Shown here piece after piece: positions 1 to 9,187 of a stretch of 64,000 nucleotides of DNA (position 1 is its first letter; each line of letters starts with the position of its first letter). The translations under genes were made by a program, and so were the position numbers. The stretch comes from CAVRXQ01 sp963838845 (lineage in GTDB: Bacteria > Actinomycetota > Acidimicrobiia > Acidimicrobiales > Bog-793), in the NCBI GenBank assembly GCA_963838845.1, contig CAWISR010000002.1, positions 434,001-498,000 on the forward strand, read 5' to 3'. Under the pieces are notes generated by a model. The model was not told the origin of the DNA. It searched no databases and saw only the letters and a program-made list of their open reading frames with translations.

Positions 1-160
1 ACATGGTCATCGCTTCAGCGATCCACTCCTGGGTGATGACGAGCCGGTTGTCATGCGAGGTGTCGTTGAAACCCCTGACGACTCGCGCTGTGGGCAGGAT
101 GTGAGCGACACCCCACAGCGCGACCACTCCGGCAGCAACGTAAGCGAGAACTGCGCTCAT
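1..160 (-). CDS. Small membrane protein, partial
   Basis: Only the first 53 codons are inside the window; the 3' part runs off the left edge. The protein starts MSAVLAYVAAGVVALWG and has one hydrophobic N-terminal segment (about residues 3-22), followed by a polar stretch that includes TSHDNRLVITQEW. I recognise the general type (small uncharacterised membrane proteins of soil bacteria) but assign no function. The ATG lies about 900 bp downstream of the arsM start on the same strand, so it could be the distal gene of the arsR-arsM operon; an 88-bp gap separates it from the arsM stop. Confidence 0.5.
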   Translation of the reverse strand, partial: MSAVLAYVAAGVVALWGVAHILPTARVVRGFNDTSHDNRLVITQEWIAEAMTM

Positions 161-248
161 GCCATCAGTCTCCGTTGCTGAGGATTACGCCGCCGCTCTC
201 AAGTCGGTCACACGGCCCTAACTCAGCAGCGACGACAGCTGCGCGTCG

Positions 249-1070
249 TCAGCAGCACGACGTCGGATCTACTGGGACCTCGTGCGATGCCACTGCCGCG
301 GCGCCCACTACGGATGGCTTGGTCGCCTTGATGATCGCGGAATGCATGCCCGCGAGGTACTCGGCTGTCGGCGTGATGCTCACATCCTCTAATCCTGCAG
401 CTCGAAGTCCTGCCTCGTACTCTTCGAACGAGAGCGCGCCCGCGATGCAGCCGACGTACGTTCCCCGTTCGGCTCGCTCCGCAGGTGTGAGGTTGTTATC
501 GGCAACGACGTCGCTAATACCGATGCGCCCACCCGGACGGAGTACGCGATACATCTCGGCGAAGACCTGAGGCTTGTCGGTCGAAAGGTTGATGACGCAG
601 TTCGAGACGATGACATCAATGGAGTTTGCCGGAAGCGGCACCTGCTCGATGAACCCCTTGAGGAACTCGACGTTCGTGAACCCGGCTGCGTCGCGATTCT
701 TGATCGCGAGAGCAAGCATTTCCTCGGTCATGTCGAGCCCGTAGACCTTGCCGGTCGCTCCAACACGCCTTGCTGAGAGCAGTACATCGATGCCCCCACC
801 GGATCCGAGGTCGAGCACGGTCTCCCCGGCATTCAGGTCGGCCACGGCTGTCGGGTTGCCGCATCCAAGGCTTGCGAGGACTGCCGCTTCCGGCAATCCT
901 TCGTCGGCGAGCGTCTCGTAGAAGGTGGGGCCTGTCAGATGACCCTCCTCGGCGCAGGTAGAACCGGCATGGCAGCAATCGTTTGCCGCTCCCGCGCCCG
1001 AGGTCACCATGCGCGCTGCCTCGGCGTAGCGGCGTCGAACGTCCTCACGAAGCTCTGTGTCGTTGGTCAC
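249..1070 (-). CDS. arsM: Arsenite S-adenosylmethionine methyltransferase
   Basis: Methylates As(III) to volatile or less retained methylarsenicals using SAM. The 273-residue length fits the family. The SAM-binding motif VLDLGSGGGID is present at about residues 86-96. The cysteines that bind As(III) in the family are visible: the NDCCHAGSTC segment, SLGCGNP, SNCVINLS and VGCIAGAL. The C-terminus ends in CC, common in this family. It starts with GTG, and the start overlaps the arsR stop (GTGA, 4 bp), indicating translational coupling. Expression is presumably controlled by the upstream ArsR. Overall a standard, intact gene. Confidence 0.95.
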   Translation of the reverse strand: MTNDTELREDVRRRYAEAARMVTSGAGAANDCCHAGSTCAEEGHLTGPTFYETLADEGLPEAAVLASLGCGNPTAVADLNAGETVLDLGSGGGIDVLLSARRVGATGKVYGLDMTEEMLALAIKNRDAAGFTNVEFLKGFIEQVPLPANSIDVIVSNCVINLSTDKPQVFAEMYRVLRPGGRIGISDVVADNNLTPAERAERGTYVGCIAGALSFEEYEAGLRAAGLEDVSITPTAEYLAGMHSAIIKATKPSVVGAAAVASHEVPVDPTSCC

Positions 1071-1498
1071 CTCACAACCTCCTGTGCATCGAATACCGAA
1101 GCAAGCCGACCCAAACGCTCACGCTCGAGCGAGTAGTAGGCCCACGTTCCGCGCTGTTGTCGCTCCAGCAGCCCGACGGCCACCAGCTTCTTCAGATGGA
1201 AGCTCACCGTCCCTTGAGCGAGCCCAAGATGGGACATGAACTCGCAAACACACACTGGCTCGGAGGCGTTGACGAGCAGGTTCACGATCCGTATCCGGTT
1301 CGGATCGGCCAGGGCCTTGAAGATGGAGGCCAGCGTCTTGGTCTGTCCCCGCGTGATCTCACGGGCGGTCACAGGGGTGCAGCAAGCGACCGGTGACAGC
1401 GAGACCTCCTGAAGCAGGGCGTCCGCGATTGATCCCTCAGTTTGCGCGCTCGCCAAGCATTCATTCAGGTTCATCGATGTAGAAAGTACGCTCTTCAT
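1067..1498 (-). CDS. arsR: ArsR-family arsenic-responsive repressor
   Basis: Winged-helix metalloregulator, 143 residues. The HTH core covers about residues 55-130 (IFKALADPNRIRIVNLL and AQGTVSFHLKKL). Two candidate thiol sites are seen: ACCTP near residue 38, ahead of the HTH, and PVCVCEF in the position of the classical ELCVCDL arsenite site. The N-terminal cysteine pair resembles actinobacterial ArsR variants with relocated As(III) sites, so both could contribute. It is the first gene of the two-gene operon with arsM, and release by As(III) would derepress both. No clear operator was identified by eye in the noncoding DNA upstream. Confidence 0.92.
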   Translation of the reverse strand: MKSVLSTSMNLNECLASAQTEGSIADALLQEVSLSPVACCTPVTAREITRGQTKTLASIFKALADPNRIRIVNLLVNASEPVCVCEFMSHLGLAQGTVSFHLKKLVAVGLLERQQRGTWAYYSLERERLGRLASVFDAQEVVR

Positions 1499-2496
1499 CG
1501 AGATCTGTCAATGTAAGGCAGAGGATCGGCTGGTCTGCCGCCCCTCAGCTGCGCCCCAGCTCAGCGTCGCGAGTGAACTGAGCCATCCCCTCCCGCTTCG
1601 TCCTAACCCAAGGGGCGCCGGTCGCCGGTCGCCCGCAACCTCCGGACAAGCCCTAGCGGGGGTGGTCGGACCGCTTATCGAAGCGCCGGTCTCCAAGGTC
1701 ACGAGCTGAGAGCTGCCCAGCCTTACGGACCGAGACCCGCACGGTGGCTGTTCAGGCGTTCGACAACCGCAACGCCCGGACCAGAAGTCCTTCCGCAGGC
1801 CGCGACTAGCTCGCCGACCGCGACCAGCGCCGTCCCGATCGCCCCGGCCCGCCAAGCACGTGTGGTCATTGATGCCCCTAAAGCGGCCTCTTGGTACTCC
1901 CAACGCGGTTGCAGGACGGTTACGAGGTTCGGCCAAGACCCCACGAAGACGAAGCTCGCCAGATTGCCGGAGATCCAGAACGACGGCCTGTGGCCTCGAA
2001 AACCGTTTGGCCAATCGATTCGCCGATCCCCACTAGCAATTGGACAAAGCCCTTTCGGGCTAAGCGAGGGTTGCGTAGCGTCTGGCTCGGGTCCTCGGGG
2101 GTAAGCCCGCACCGAAGAGCCGGGGTTGAGGGTGAGATCCGGCCGCGCTGGTAGGTCTCTGGACCACAGGTGTCGTTCCCTCCCTGGGACGCTCCCGAGG
2201 GCCCACTATTCCGAAATGCGGCAAGAGCGCGATCGGGGAGGCAGTTGCCGCGCGCTCCCAACCGCGCCGCTCCCCGTCGAGCCGATCGACGCCGCCCTCG
2301 TACGGGCGCTCGGCGAGCCCATCGTCGGGGTGTGAAAGCAGAGCTGGACCATCATCAAAGCGGTCGAAAAAGCTTCAGCCCTCACCGTGGTACCCAACCT
2401 TTCCCTTCACGAGGTGGCGGATCAGCATGACTGTCGAGGGGACAACAAGTACAAACAGCCCACGGAAACCGTGAACGAATGCTCGCAGAGGCGCCT
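1499..2496. other. About 1 kb without a convincing gene
   Basis: Several overlapping open frames exist on both strands here, but none shows a recognisable domain. A minus-strand frame around 1720-2000 has a short hydrophobic stretch (GAIGTALVAVGELVAACG) that could be a decayed membrane protein; evidence is too weak to call it. The 1499-1700 part must hold the arsR promoter. Confidence 0.4.
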
Positions 2497-4188
2497 CTAG
2501 ATGCACGGGGGAGCCGAGCTAAGGCGCAGTGCGGCGGAAGCCCCAGCAGGGACGATTGGGCTGCGGGGTGCTATCGGGTCGATCCGCAAGTAGGGCGTGC
2601 CGAGCGGGGCTCGTTGGTCCGGTTCGCCGCGATTGGGCCACATCGCCATTGCCCGTTCTGCTTGCGCAGTGATTGTGAGTGCTGGATTGACACCGAGGTT
2701 GGCAGAGATCGCGGCACCGTCCACGACGTGGAGACCGGGGTAGCCGTAGACCCGGTGGTACGGATCGATCACTCCGCTCTCAGGCGAATCGCCGATTACA
2801 GCACCGCCGAGGAAGTGTGCCGTCATCGGGATATTGAAGATGTCGTTCCATCCTCCGGCGGGAAACCCGCCGATGCGTTTGGCAATGCGTCGCACAGCGT
2901 CGTGTCCAACGGGGATCCATGTCGGGTTGGGGTCACCGTGCCCTTGCTTCGAGGTCAGCCGTGGACCGAACAGTCCTGGTTTCGTGTAACAGGTAATGGA
3001 GTTGTCGCGTGTTTGCATGACGAGGGCGACGATGGTCTGCTCTGACCACCGATGCATATTGAGGTTGCGCGTCATCGTCACCGGATGACGCGTTATTTCG
3101 AGCGCCCAACTGAGCAGTCGCGATCGCCCGCCGCCATCAACAAGCGCTGTGGACAACAAACCCATGGAATTGCTGCCTCGCCCATAGCGCACGGGTTCAA
3201 TGTGAGTTTGATCGTCGGGATAGAACGACGATGTGATGGCTACGCCTCGAGTGAAATCGACATTGCGCCGAAATGTGCGCGCCCCAAGAATTGCTTCGGA
3301 GTTTGTGCGAGTGAGCTCACCGAGCCTGTGAGAAAGATTGGGCAGGTTCCCTACGTCGCGCATGGAGTGCAGAAGCTTCTGGGTGCCCATCGTCCCTGCT
3401 GCCAGTACGACATGCGGGGCGATGAACGTGCTGCGGCGCTTACGTACCCACCCAGTTGTGCGTTCGGCCGTGACCTCGTAGCGACCGTCAGCCCGCGGCC
3501 GGATGCTGGTGACCGTCGTGAGCGGGTACACCTCGGCACCTCCGCGTTCGGCGAGGTAGAGATAGTTCTTGAGAAGCGTGTTCTTCGCGTCGTGGCGACA
3601 GCCGGTCATGCACTCACCGCACTTGGTGCATCCTTTGCGGGCTGGGCCGGCGCCACCGAAGAAAGGGTCGTCGACTTCGACGCCAGGCTCGCCAAAGAAC
3701 ACGCCCACCGGGGCAGGAGTAAACGTTTCGGCGACTCCCATCTCCTCGGCGACCGCGAACATCACGTCATCGGCCGGCGTCATGGTCGGGTTTGGTACCA
3801 CGCCGAGCATGCGCATTGCTTGGTCGTAAAACGGTGCGAGCTCGGCGCGCCAGTCGGTGATGTGACCCCACTGAACATCGGTGTAGAAGGACGGGAAGGG
3901 TTCATAGAGCGTGTTGGCGTAGACCAGTGATCCTCCGCCGACACCAGCACCAGAGAGAACCATCACGTTGTTCAGCAGCGACACCCGTTGGATGCCGAGT
4001 AGCCCGAGCTTGGGTGCCCAGAAGAACGAGCGCAGCCGCCACGATGTTTTCGGCAGCGTCGCCTCATTGAAGCGGCGCCCCGATTCGAGCACCGCTACTC
4101 GATAGCCCTTCTCGGTCAGACGAAGGGCCGCCGTGCTTCCGCCGAAGCCGCTGCCGACGACGAGGACGTCATACTCCTGGCACTCCAC
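2497..4188 (-). CDS. GMC-family FAD oxidoreductase, cholesterol oxidase-like
   Basis: Flavoprotein related to actinobacterial cholesterol oxidases of the ChoD type, which oxidise 3-beta-hydroxysterols or other alcohols. The Rossmann FAD motif VVGSGFGGSTAALRL is at the very N-terminus; GAGVGGGSLVYAN follows at about residue 80. The C-terminal GMC substrate region contains NIPMTAHFLGGA and the FAD-closing GLHVVDGAAISANLGVNPA. A cysteine cluster KGCTKCGECMTGCRHDAKNT lies mid-protein, as in ChoD relatives. I chose GTG at 4188 because it sits 10 residues before the FAD motif; an open frame extends to 4275 but its extra sequence looks non-coding. Substrate is inferred only from similarity. Confidence 0.8.
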   Translation of the reverse strand: MECQEYDVLVVGSGFGGSTAALRLTEKGYRVAVLESGRRFNEATLPKTSWRLRSFFWAPKLGLLGIQRVSLLNNVMVLSGAGVGGGSLVYANTLYEPFPSFYTDVQWGHITDWRAELAPFYDQAMRMLGVVPNPTMTPADDVMFAVAEEMGVAETFTPAPVGVFFGEPGVEVDDPFFGGAGPARKGCTKCGECMTGCRHDAKNTLLKNYLYLAERGGAEVYPLTTVTSIRPRADGRYEVTAERTTGWVRKRRSTFIAPHVVLAAGTMGTQKLLHSMRDVGNLPNLSHRLGELTRTNSEAILGARTFRRNVDFTRGVAITSSFYPDDQTHIEPVRYGRGSNSMGLLSTALVDGGGRSRLLSWALEITRHPVTMTRNLNMHRWSEQTIVALVMQTRDNSITCYTKPGLFGPRLTSKQGHGDPNPTWIPVGHDAVRRIAKRIGGFPAGGWNDIFNIPMTAHFLGGAVIGDSPESGVIDPYHRVYGYPGLHVVDGAAISANLGVNPALTITAQAERAMAMWPNRGEPDQRAPLGTPYLRIDPIAPRSPIVPAGASAALRLSSAPPCI

Positions 4189-4540
4189 GCGGCGACAATA
4201 GGTGTCGCGTCGCGAGTCGCTAAACGAATCTGGTTCGCTCTCGGGGCGAACGCGCGAAATCTGACCGGCACCCACCGAACCGGTCGATAGATCCGCGAGC
4301 GTGACCGATTCACGGAACCGAACGGCCGTCCCATATCACTCAGCGCCACCCGACTCTCGGGGTAGCTCATAACGCCGGGACGGTGGCGTTACAAGAACTG
4401 GAGGTTCAAGGTCACATCGGCGGCGCCTGCCTCTCCGTCGTCTACGTCGACACCGACCACCCTCTCCGAGACGCCGCGTCGGGGGGTCGGGATCGACCGA
4501 GCATCACCATGGAGTGGGTTGCGGGCTGTCGTCTCGGCAG

Positions 4541-6595
4541 TCAACAAGCGCGCACGCCGCCCGGCCCGGGAGTAAACGCACTAGTCGGGCGCGCGGGTCC
4601 GACGCCAGGCGACCGCACAGCGTTGCGCACTTCGCTGCACCACTTCTCTTGAAACCGATGGAAGCGGGGCTGGTCCCGGACGGAGGCGAACAGCGGTGAG
4701 TAGAGCATCTCCAGCACCGGGATCGCCCAGTCCTCGCGCTCCATGCGCTCCCAGAAGTTGTCGAGGTCGCCCAAGGCGAAGTACACGAAGCCGGCAAGGA
4801 ACCCGCTGGCCGCGCCGTCGGGGTCGAGCTCGGCGAGGGCTTCGATGCAGCGCCTGGCGGTCTCGGCGTCTCCCTGTCGTGCCGCCAGGAATCCGCGGAA
4901 CGCGAGCGACCAGCCGTTGCCGGGGCGTAAGCGCTCCATCTCGCGCAAGCTTTGCTCGGCGGCCTCGTAGTCACCGCGCCCGAGGTGGTACTCCGTACGG
5001 TGCTGATTGGTGCGAAATGCGACGAGCGGCTCCGTCGCGTCCCAATGAGCAATGGCGTCGGCAACGCGCCCGGCGTAGAAGTAGGCGCGCCCCAAGAAGG
5101 CGAGGACGTTGATGTTTAGCGGGTCGACGTTGCGCGCCTCCTCGAGCAGCCGCACCGTCTCGTCGATGTCACCGCTTCCGGCGGCGAGCTGCGCAAGGGT
5201 GCGGTACGGCTCGGAGCTGCTGGGATTGAGCTCGATCGCGCGGCGGGCTTCCCGATTGGCTCCGGCGTAGTCCTCGTCGCCGAGCATCAGGAGAGAGAGC
5301 GAAGCGTGGGCCTCGGCGAGCGCGTCGTTGGCGGAAAGCGCTCGCGCCAGCTCCTCACGCGCCCGCCGTTGCGAATCGTGCAGCGGCAGCGATCCCTCCG
5401 AGGCAAGCCACCCGTAACAGTCGGCGATGCCGACGCGGGCGCGGGCGAAGCCAGGGTCGCGAACGACGGCCCGCTCGAAGAGGGCAAGGGCGCGGCGGAT
5501 CGTCGCATCCGAGGCCTTGTCGTTGAGCAGCTTGCGGGCCTGCAGGAAGTCCGTGTAGGCGTCCATGTCGCTCGTGTCCGGTTGCGGCTGAGCCGGCGTG
5601 AGCTCGATGGTGCCCCCGCGTGCAGAAAGGTGCACCGAGATTGCGTGCGCGATCTGCTCAGCGATCTCGTCCTGGACGGCGAAGACGTCGTCGAGTTCGC
5701 GGTCGTAGCGCCCAGCCCAGAGGTGCTCCTCGGAGCTCGCTTCGATCAGTTGGGCGGTGATGCGCACGCGCTTGGCGGCCTTGCGCACGCTCGCCTCGAG
5801 CACCATCCCGACGTCGAGGGCGTGTCCGATCTGGCGGGCGGTGTCGTGGCTGCCCTTGTAGTGCATCGCCGTCGTTCGGGCGATCACACGCAGCCCCGCG
5901 ACGTGGGCGAGCTTCTCGATCAGCTCCTCGGTCATCCCGTCGGCGAAGTAGTCGTCGTCGGGGTCGGCACTCATGCTGGCAAAAGGCAACACGACGACGC
6001 GCCGCAGACGATCGTCTCTGGCCGCGTTAGCCGCGCCGCGCCTGCCGGCGACGTCGGCGGTCTCGTCGGTGCCTGCTGGCAGCGGGGCGATCGAGTAGAG
6101 CTCGATCGGTTGCTCGATGTTCTTCAGTCTCGGGGCGCCCATGGCGCGGAAGGAGGCAGGCAGCTTGTCGCGTACCTGGTCGTAGATGTGGCGGGTGGCG
6201 CAGATGCCGCCAGCCTCCGCGTGCGCCTCGATACGGGCGACGATGTTGACGGCGTCGCCGAAGACGTCGTCGTCGCGATGCACGACATCGCCGAGGTGGA
6301 CACCGATACGCAGCACGATCTCTTCGCCGGGCAAGGCGGCGTTACGGGCCTGGATCGCTTGCTGGATCTTGAGCGCGCAGCTCACGGCGTCGAGAGCGCT
6401 GGCGAACTCGACGAGCAGGCCGTCGCCGAGCGACTTGACGACGCGCCCCCCGAATGCCGAGACGAGCGGCCGAAGGATCTCCTCCTGCTCGCGCACGAGG
6501 TCGAGGGCGAGTCGCTCGTCGCGCTGGGTGAGGGCTGAGTAGCCGACCATGTCCGTGAGCATGACGGCGGCCAGCAGGCGCCGATCATCGGGCAC
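4541..6595 (-). CDS. Class III adenylate/guanylate cyclase with TolB-like and TPR domains
   Basis: Three-part protein of about 684 residues. An N-terminal cyclase homology domain (residues 5-175) carries both metal-binding aspartates (LTDMVGYS and KSLGDG) and the GDAVNIVARIE segment with the transition-state Asn and Arg, so it should be catalytically competent. A TolB/FlgO-like domain follows (VVVLPFASMSADPDDDYFADG to about residue 320), then about 300 residues of TPR-like helical repeats. No transmembrane helix is visible, so it is probably cytoplasmic, making cAMP or cGMP under control of a protein partner. GTG at 6595 is chosen because the open frame upstream to 6991 is Arg-rich and non-coding in character; 6679 is an alternative start. 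Confidence 0.88.
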   Translation of the reverse strand: MPDDRRLLAAVMLTDMVGYSALTQRDERLALDLVREQEEILRPLVSAFGGRVVKSLGDGLLVEFASALDAVSCALKIQQAIQARNAALPGEEIVLRIGVHLGDVVHRDDDVFGDAVNIVARIEAHAEAGGICATRHIYDQVRDKLPASFRAMGAPRLKNIEQPIELYSIAPLPAGTDETADVAGRRGAANAARDDRLRRVVVLPFASMSADPDDDYFADGMTEELIEKLAHVAGLRVIARTTAMHYKGSHDTARQIGHALDVGMVLEASVRKAAKRVRITAQLIEASSEEHLWAGRYDRELDDVFAVQDEIAEQIAHAISVHLSARGGTIELTPAQPQPDTSDMDAYTDFLQARKLLNDKASDATIRRALALFERAVVRDPGFARARVGIADCYGWLASEGSLPLHDSQRRAREELARALSANDALAEAHASLSLLMLGDEDYAGANREARRAIELNPSSSEPYRTLAQLAAGSGDIDETVRLLEEARNVDPLNINVLAFLGRAYFYAGRVADAIAHWDATEPLVAFRTNQHRTEYHLGRGDYEAAEQSLREMERLRPGNGWSLAFRGFLAARQGDAETARRCIEALAELDPDGAASGFLAGFVYFALGDLDNFWERMEREDWAIPVLEMLYSPLFASVRDQPRFHRFQEKWCSEVRNAVRSPGVGPARPTSAFTPGPGGVRAC

Positions 6596-6723
6596 GCGCG
6601 CGAATCTACGTCGTCGAGTCCGAGAACGTCGGCGACGCCGAGGGGTCCCAGCCGCGTCGTGCGCGGATAGTTCAACCCAATTAGGCGGGTTCAAATAAAC
6701 GTGGAGTTGCGACGCGTGGTACC

Positions 6724-6758
6724 GTCCCCGACAGGTGTTCCACACACCTGTCGGGGAC
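6724..6758. repeat. Perfect 15-bp inverted repeat (palindromic element or hairpin)
   Basis: Left arm GTCCCCGACAGGTGT at 6724-6738, right arm its exact reverse complement at 6744-6758, with a 5-nt loop. It lies upstream of the cyclase start, so it is not a terminator of that gene. No T-run follows on either strand. A dispersed palindromic (REP-like) element or a protein binding site are both possible. Confidence 0.85.
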
Positions 6759-7196
6759 CATTGACGACTCCGAGGACGCCGCCGAGGAAACGGAGGCTCT
6801 CGAAGGATGCTGATGGCTGTCACGGCTAAGCGTTTCCAGCCGAGCGGCGTCTTGAGCGTGCTCATCTCAGCACGGGAGTTCCGCGGGACCAAATCGCGAT
6901 TTGCATGATCGAGTTTTGCCGTCGGTTCGTGCTGACGCGATCCACGAGCTGCCCTTGATGCGGGGCGGGCGATTAGCAAGCCAGGCATCACTTGTTCCGC
7001 TTTGCGCGGCTACCAATGGAGATGATGCGCTCTTCTCGTACAAGCACGGCTCCGTCGGTCCAATGACTGAGCGCATCCATATCGGCATCCTGACGTTACG
7101 CGAGAGATCCGAGCGAACCTCACAGAAGACCTGTCCTGCCAACTCACGTCAGTGACGCCGAGAAACGCTGCGGATCAACGTCCGGGCGCGGAACTC
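6759..7196. other. Intergenic stretch, nothing recognised
   Basis: No open frame here has a recognisable domain or good start. The plus-strand frame at 6901-7155 reads MHDRVLPSVRADAIHELP and onward, but has no family signature. It separates the divergent cyclase gene and the beta-propeller gene and may hold both promoters. Confidence 0.4.
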
Positions 7197-7230
7197 CGCG
7201 TTACTTGAACTGAATTAAGCAGTCTGATCG
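7197..7230. repeat. Dispersed dyad motif, copy A
   Basis: Core GTTACTTGAACTGAATTAAG at 7200-7219, followed by AGTCTGATCG. It closely matches the copy at 12871-12899 across about 30 nt. It lies about 25 bp upstream of the secreted beta-propeller gene. It belongs to the family described in the findings. Confidence 0.65.
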
Positions 7231-7254
7231 GGACCTGCCGATCGCCCCGAGCTA

Positions 7255-8457
7255 GTGCGAAACTTTGTCGTGCGATCGGCGAGACCGCGGCGTCCTTTCT
7301 CAGCCGCGCACGGTGGACGCGTCCTTCTCGTATCCGTCGCCTTGCTGGCGGCATGGGGACAATCAACAAGCGTGGCGGCAACGAGAAAGCCTTCTTCGGT
7401 CACTCGTTCGGACGCGAGGCCGTCTTCGTCGGGCACGCTCGCCTATCTTTCGCCCGTCGATTCGGAAACGGCGTGGGCCGTCGTCGACAGCGTCGAGGGC
7501 GGTGAGCGCGTGCTGCGCACCACGAATGGGGCGGCGAGCTGGAACGACGTCACCCCGCGACAGCTAAAGGCTCTGGTCACCGGCGCCAACGTGGCAGCCG
7601 GTGCCGCGACTCCCCAAGTCCTATTCGTCGGTGCGAAACGGGCGTGGACGTCCGCAGATGGATGGCTCGTCGCCACGACTGACGGCGGAAGGATGTGGGC
7701 CACCCTCGCCCGGTTGCCCAAAACGTGCGTTCCTCTCCAGTTCGTCGACCCAACACACGGTTGGTGCGAAGTGACCGGCGCGGCGGCCGGCTCCGAAAGC
7801 GTCGTCCTCTACCGGACCAACGACGGGGGCCTGCACTGGCAGCGGGTGAGTGCCACCGAGCCGAGCTCGTCGACCAAAGGAGCCCTCCCGTTCGGTTGCG
7901 AAAAGCCGATCAGTTTCACGAGCGAGACCGTGGGGTGGGCGGGACTCACCTGCTCGGGCTATATCAGCCGCGTGTACGAGACGACCGATGCCGGTGCCTA
8001 TTGGACAGCTCGCACGATCAGCGGGATTCCGCCGTCAATGGCGGATGCCGAGATCTCAGTCGTCCCACCGAGGCTCTCCGGCGTCCTCGGCGCCGGCGTC
8101 ATGTTGGTCAACAACGACGTCATCATGTATCGCAGTGAGAACCGCGGTGTCACTTGGCGGGCGGTCGCGCCGCCAGGAAAGCTCCAACCCTGGGATGCCG
8201 ACGTGATCAACCCCCTTCAATGGCGCCTCGCTGATGACCGGCGCATCGAGTCCACCAACACGGGAGGTCGCACGTGGACGGTCATCAATCCCAACTGGCC
8301 TATCCCTCCGGCGGCCAACCCCCACCTAAACCTGCCCACCCTCCAGTTCGTCTCGGGAAGCGTTGGGTGGGGCACTTACTACATGCCAAACGGTTCGATA
8401 GTCCTTCGAACCACCGACGGCGGAGCACGGTGGACGAAGGTTCGATCACCGGCTTGA
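7255..8457 (+). CDS. Secreted BNR/YCF48-like beta-propeller protein
   Basis: 400 residues with an N-terminal export signal (Arg-rich start, then VLLVSVALLAAWG and an AxA-type site near residue 40). At least six repeats end in variants of TTDGGxxW: ATTDGGRMW, YRTNDGGLHW, YETTDAGAYW, YRSENRGVTW, ESTNTGGRTW and LRTTDGGARW. This pattern is the sialidase/YCF48-type (BNR, Asp-box) propeller fold. No catalytic sialidase residues are evident, so a binding or structural role outside the cell is likelier. It starts with GTG. It is a single-gene unit flanked by dyad motifs on both sides (7197 and 8508). Confidence 0.85.
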   Translation: MRNFVVRSARPRRPFSAAHGGRVLLVSVALLAAWGQSTSVAATRKPSSVTRSDARPSSSGTLAYLSPVDSETAWAVVDSVEGGERVLRTTNGAASWNDVTPRQLKALVTGANVAAGAATPQVLFVGAKRAWTSADGWLVATTDGGRMWATLARLPKTCVPLQFVDPTHGWCEVTGAAAGSESVVLYRTNDGGLHWQRVSATEPSSSTKGALPFGCEKPISFTSETVGWAGLTCSGYISRVYETTDAGAYWTARTISGIPPSMADAEISVVPPRLSGVLGAGVMLVNNDVIMYRSENRGVTWRAVAPPGKLQPWDADVINPLQWRLADDRRIESTNTGGRTWTVINPNWPIPPAANPHLNLPTLQFVSGSVGWGTYYMPNGSIVLRTTDGGARWTKVRSPA

Positions 8458-8507
8458 TTTGCCGCCCCGATCCTCGGATCCAATAGACGACGTTTGCCGG
8501 AACCTCA

Positions 8508-8542
8508 GCACGATTACTTGAACTCAAATACTCAGTCGACGC
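8508..8542. repeat. Dispersed dyad motif, copy M
   Basis: Contains ATTACTTGAACTCAAATACT, matching copy A (TTACTTGAACT) and, in its second half, the TACTCAGT segment of the copy at 13876. It sits 50 bp after the stop of the propeller gene and 67 bp before the VOC gene. Confidence 0.5.
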
Positions 8543-8608
8543 TCGTTCGTTTCGACGCTTCCCAAGGTGCTTCGTGGATACAGTGCAAGGCATCGCGATG
8601 AGCCGCCA

Positions 8609-9109
8609 ATGACCGAGCACGGGAGCGATGTCGACCGGCGCGCGGAGTGGGAGTCCTTGAAGGCCCGCTACCTCCGACCGCTGGACGCACGACCGGTCTC
8701 GTCGGCCCGAGGTCTGCACCACTTCGCCTTGCTCTGCAGCGATGTCGAACGGACCATCATCTTCTACCAGGAGCTTCTCGAGTTTCCCCTGGTCGAAGTC
8801 TTCGAGAACCGGGACTATCGCGGATCCACCCACTTCTTCTTCGATGTGGGACACGGCAACTATCTGGCGTACTTCGATTTCCCCGGTCTTGACCTCGGGG
8901 ACTACCGCGAAGTGCTCGGCGGCCTCCATCACATCGCGATTTCCGTTACTCCCGAGCAATGGAACCGGCTCGTGGCCAAGCTGGAAGCGGCAGGAATCGA
9001 GACCCTCATCGTGGACGGTTCATCGGTCTACTTTCCCGGACCAGATGGCGAACGACTCGAATTGCTCTCGTACCCGCTCAACGACATGTACGGGACGATC
9101 GTCGGCTGA
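8609..9109 (+). CDS. VOC-superfamily (glyoxalase/bleomycin-resistance-like) protein
   Basis: About 166 residues with one vicinal-oxygen-chelate module. GLHHFALLCSDVERTIIFYQ opens the first beta-alpha-beta-beta-beta unit, and GLHHIAISV and YFPGPDGERLELL give the second. Candidate metal ligands are the His in LHHFA, the His in LHHIA and the terminal Glu in ERLELL. Substrate unknown: members isomerise, cleave ring bonds or bind drugs. ATG at 8609 was chosen over the open frame start at 8567 because MTEHGSD begins nearer the domain. It is a single gene with dyad motifs before and after it. Confidence 0.85.
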   Translation: MTEHGSDVDRRAEWESLKARYLRPLDARPVSSARGLHHFALLCSDVERTIIFYQELLEFPLVEVFENRDYRGSTHFFFDVGHGNYLAYFDFPGLDLGDYREVLGGLHHIAISVTPEQWNRLVAKLEAAGIETLIVDGSSVYFPGPDGERLELLSYPLNDMYGTIVG

Positions 9110-9129
9110 GTCACGCGTGACGAGAGCAC

Positions 9130-9176
9130 GACGATGAGAGCTATCAGCACCGTATTTCTGCACAATTACGCAGCGT
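9130..9176. repeat. Dispersed dyad motif, copy I (long variant)
   Basis: Begins 20 bp after the VOC stop. It contains TATCAGCACCGTATTTCTGC, near-identical in arrangement to 21329-21375, which likewise begins soon after a gene stop; the second half (TCTGCACAATTACGC) matches the copy at 19821. The IS copy 1 boundary is 12 bp downstream. Confidence 0.6.
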
Positions 9177-9187
9177 CACCTTCGTGA

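Noticed and set aside
3610..3660. Iron-sulphur ferredoxin domain in the GMC oxidoreductase
   Set aside because: The CTKCGECMTGC run looks like a 4Fe-4S motif, but it is a regular feature of ChoD-like flavoproteins and no ferredoxin fold surrounds it.
2479..3930. Plus-strand frames over the GMC oxidoreductase
   Set aside because: Antisense shadows of a gene with clear FAD motifs.
5306..6538. 410-codon plus-strand frame across the cyclase
   Set aside because: Antisense of the cyclase/TPR gene, with repetitive Val/Gly/Asp composition typical of high-GC shadows.
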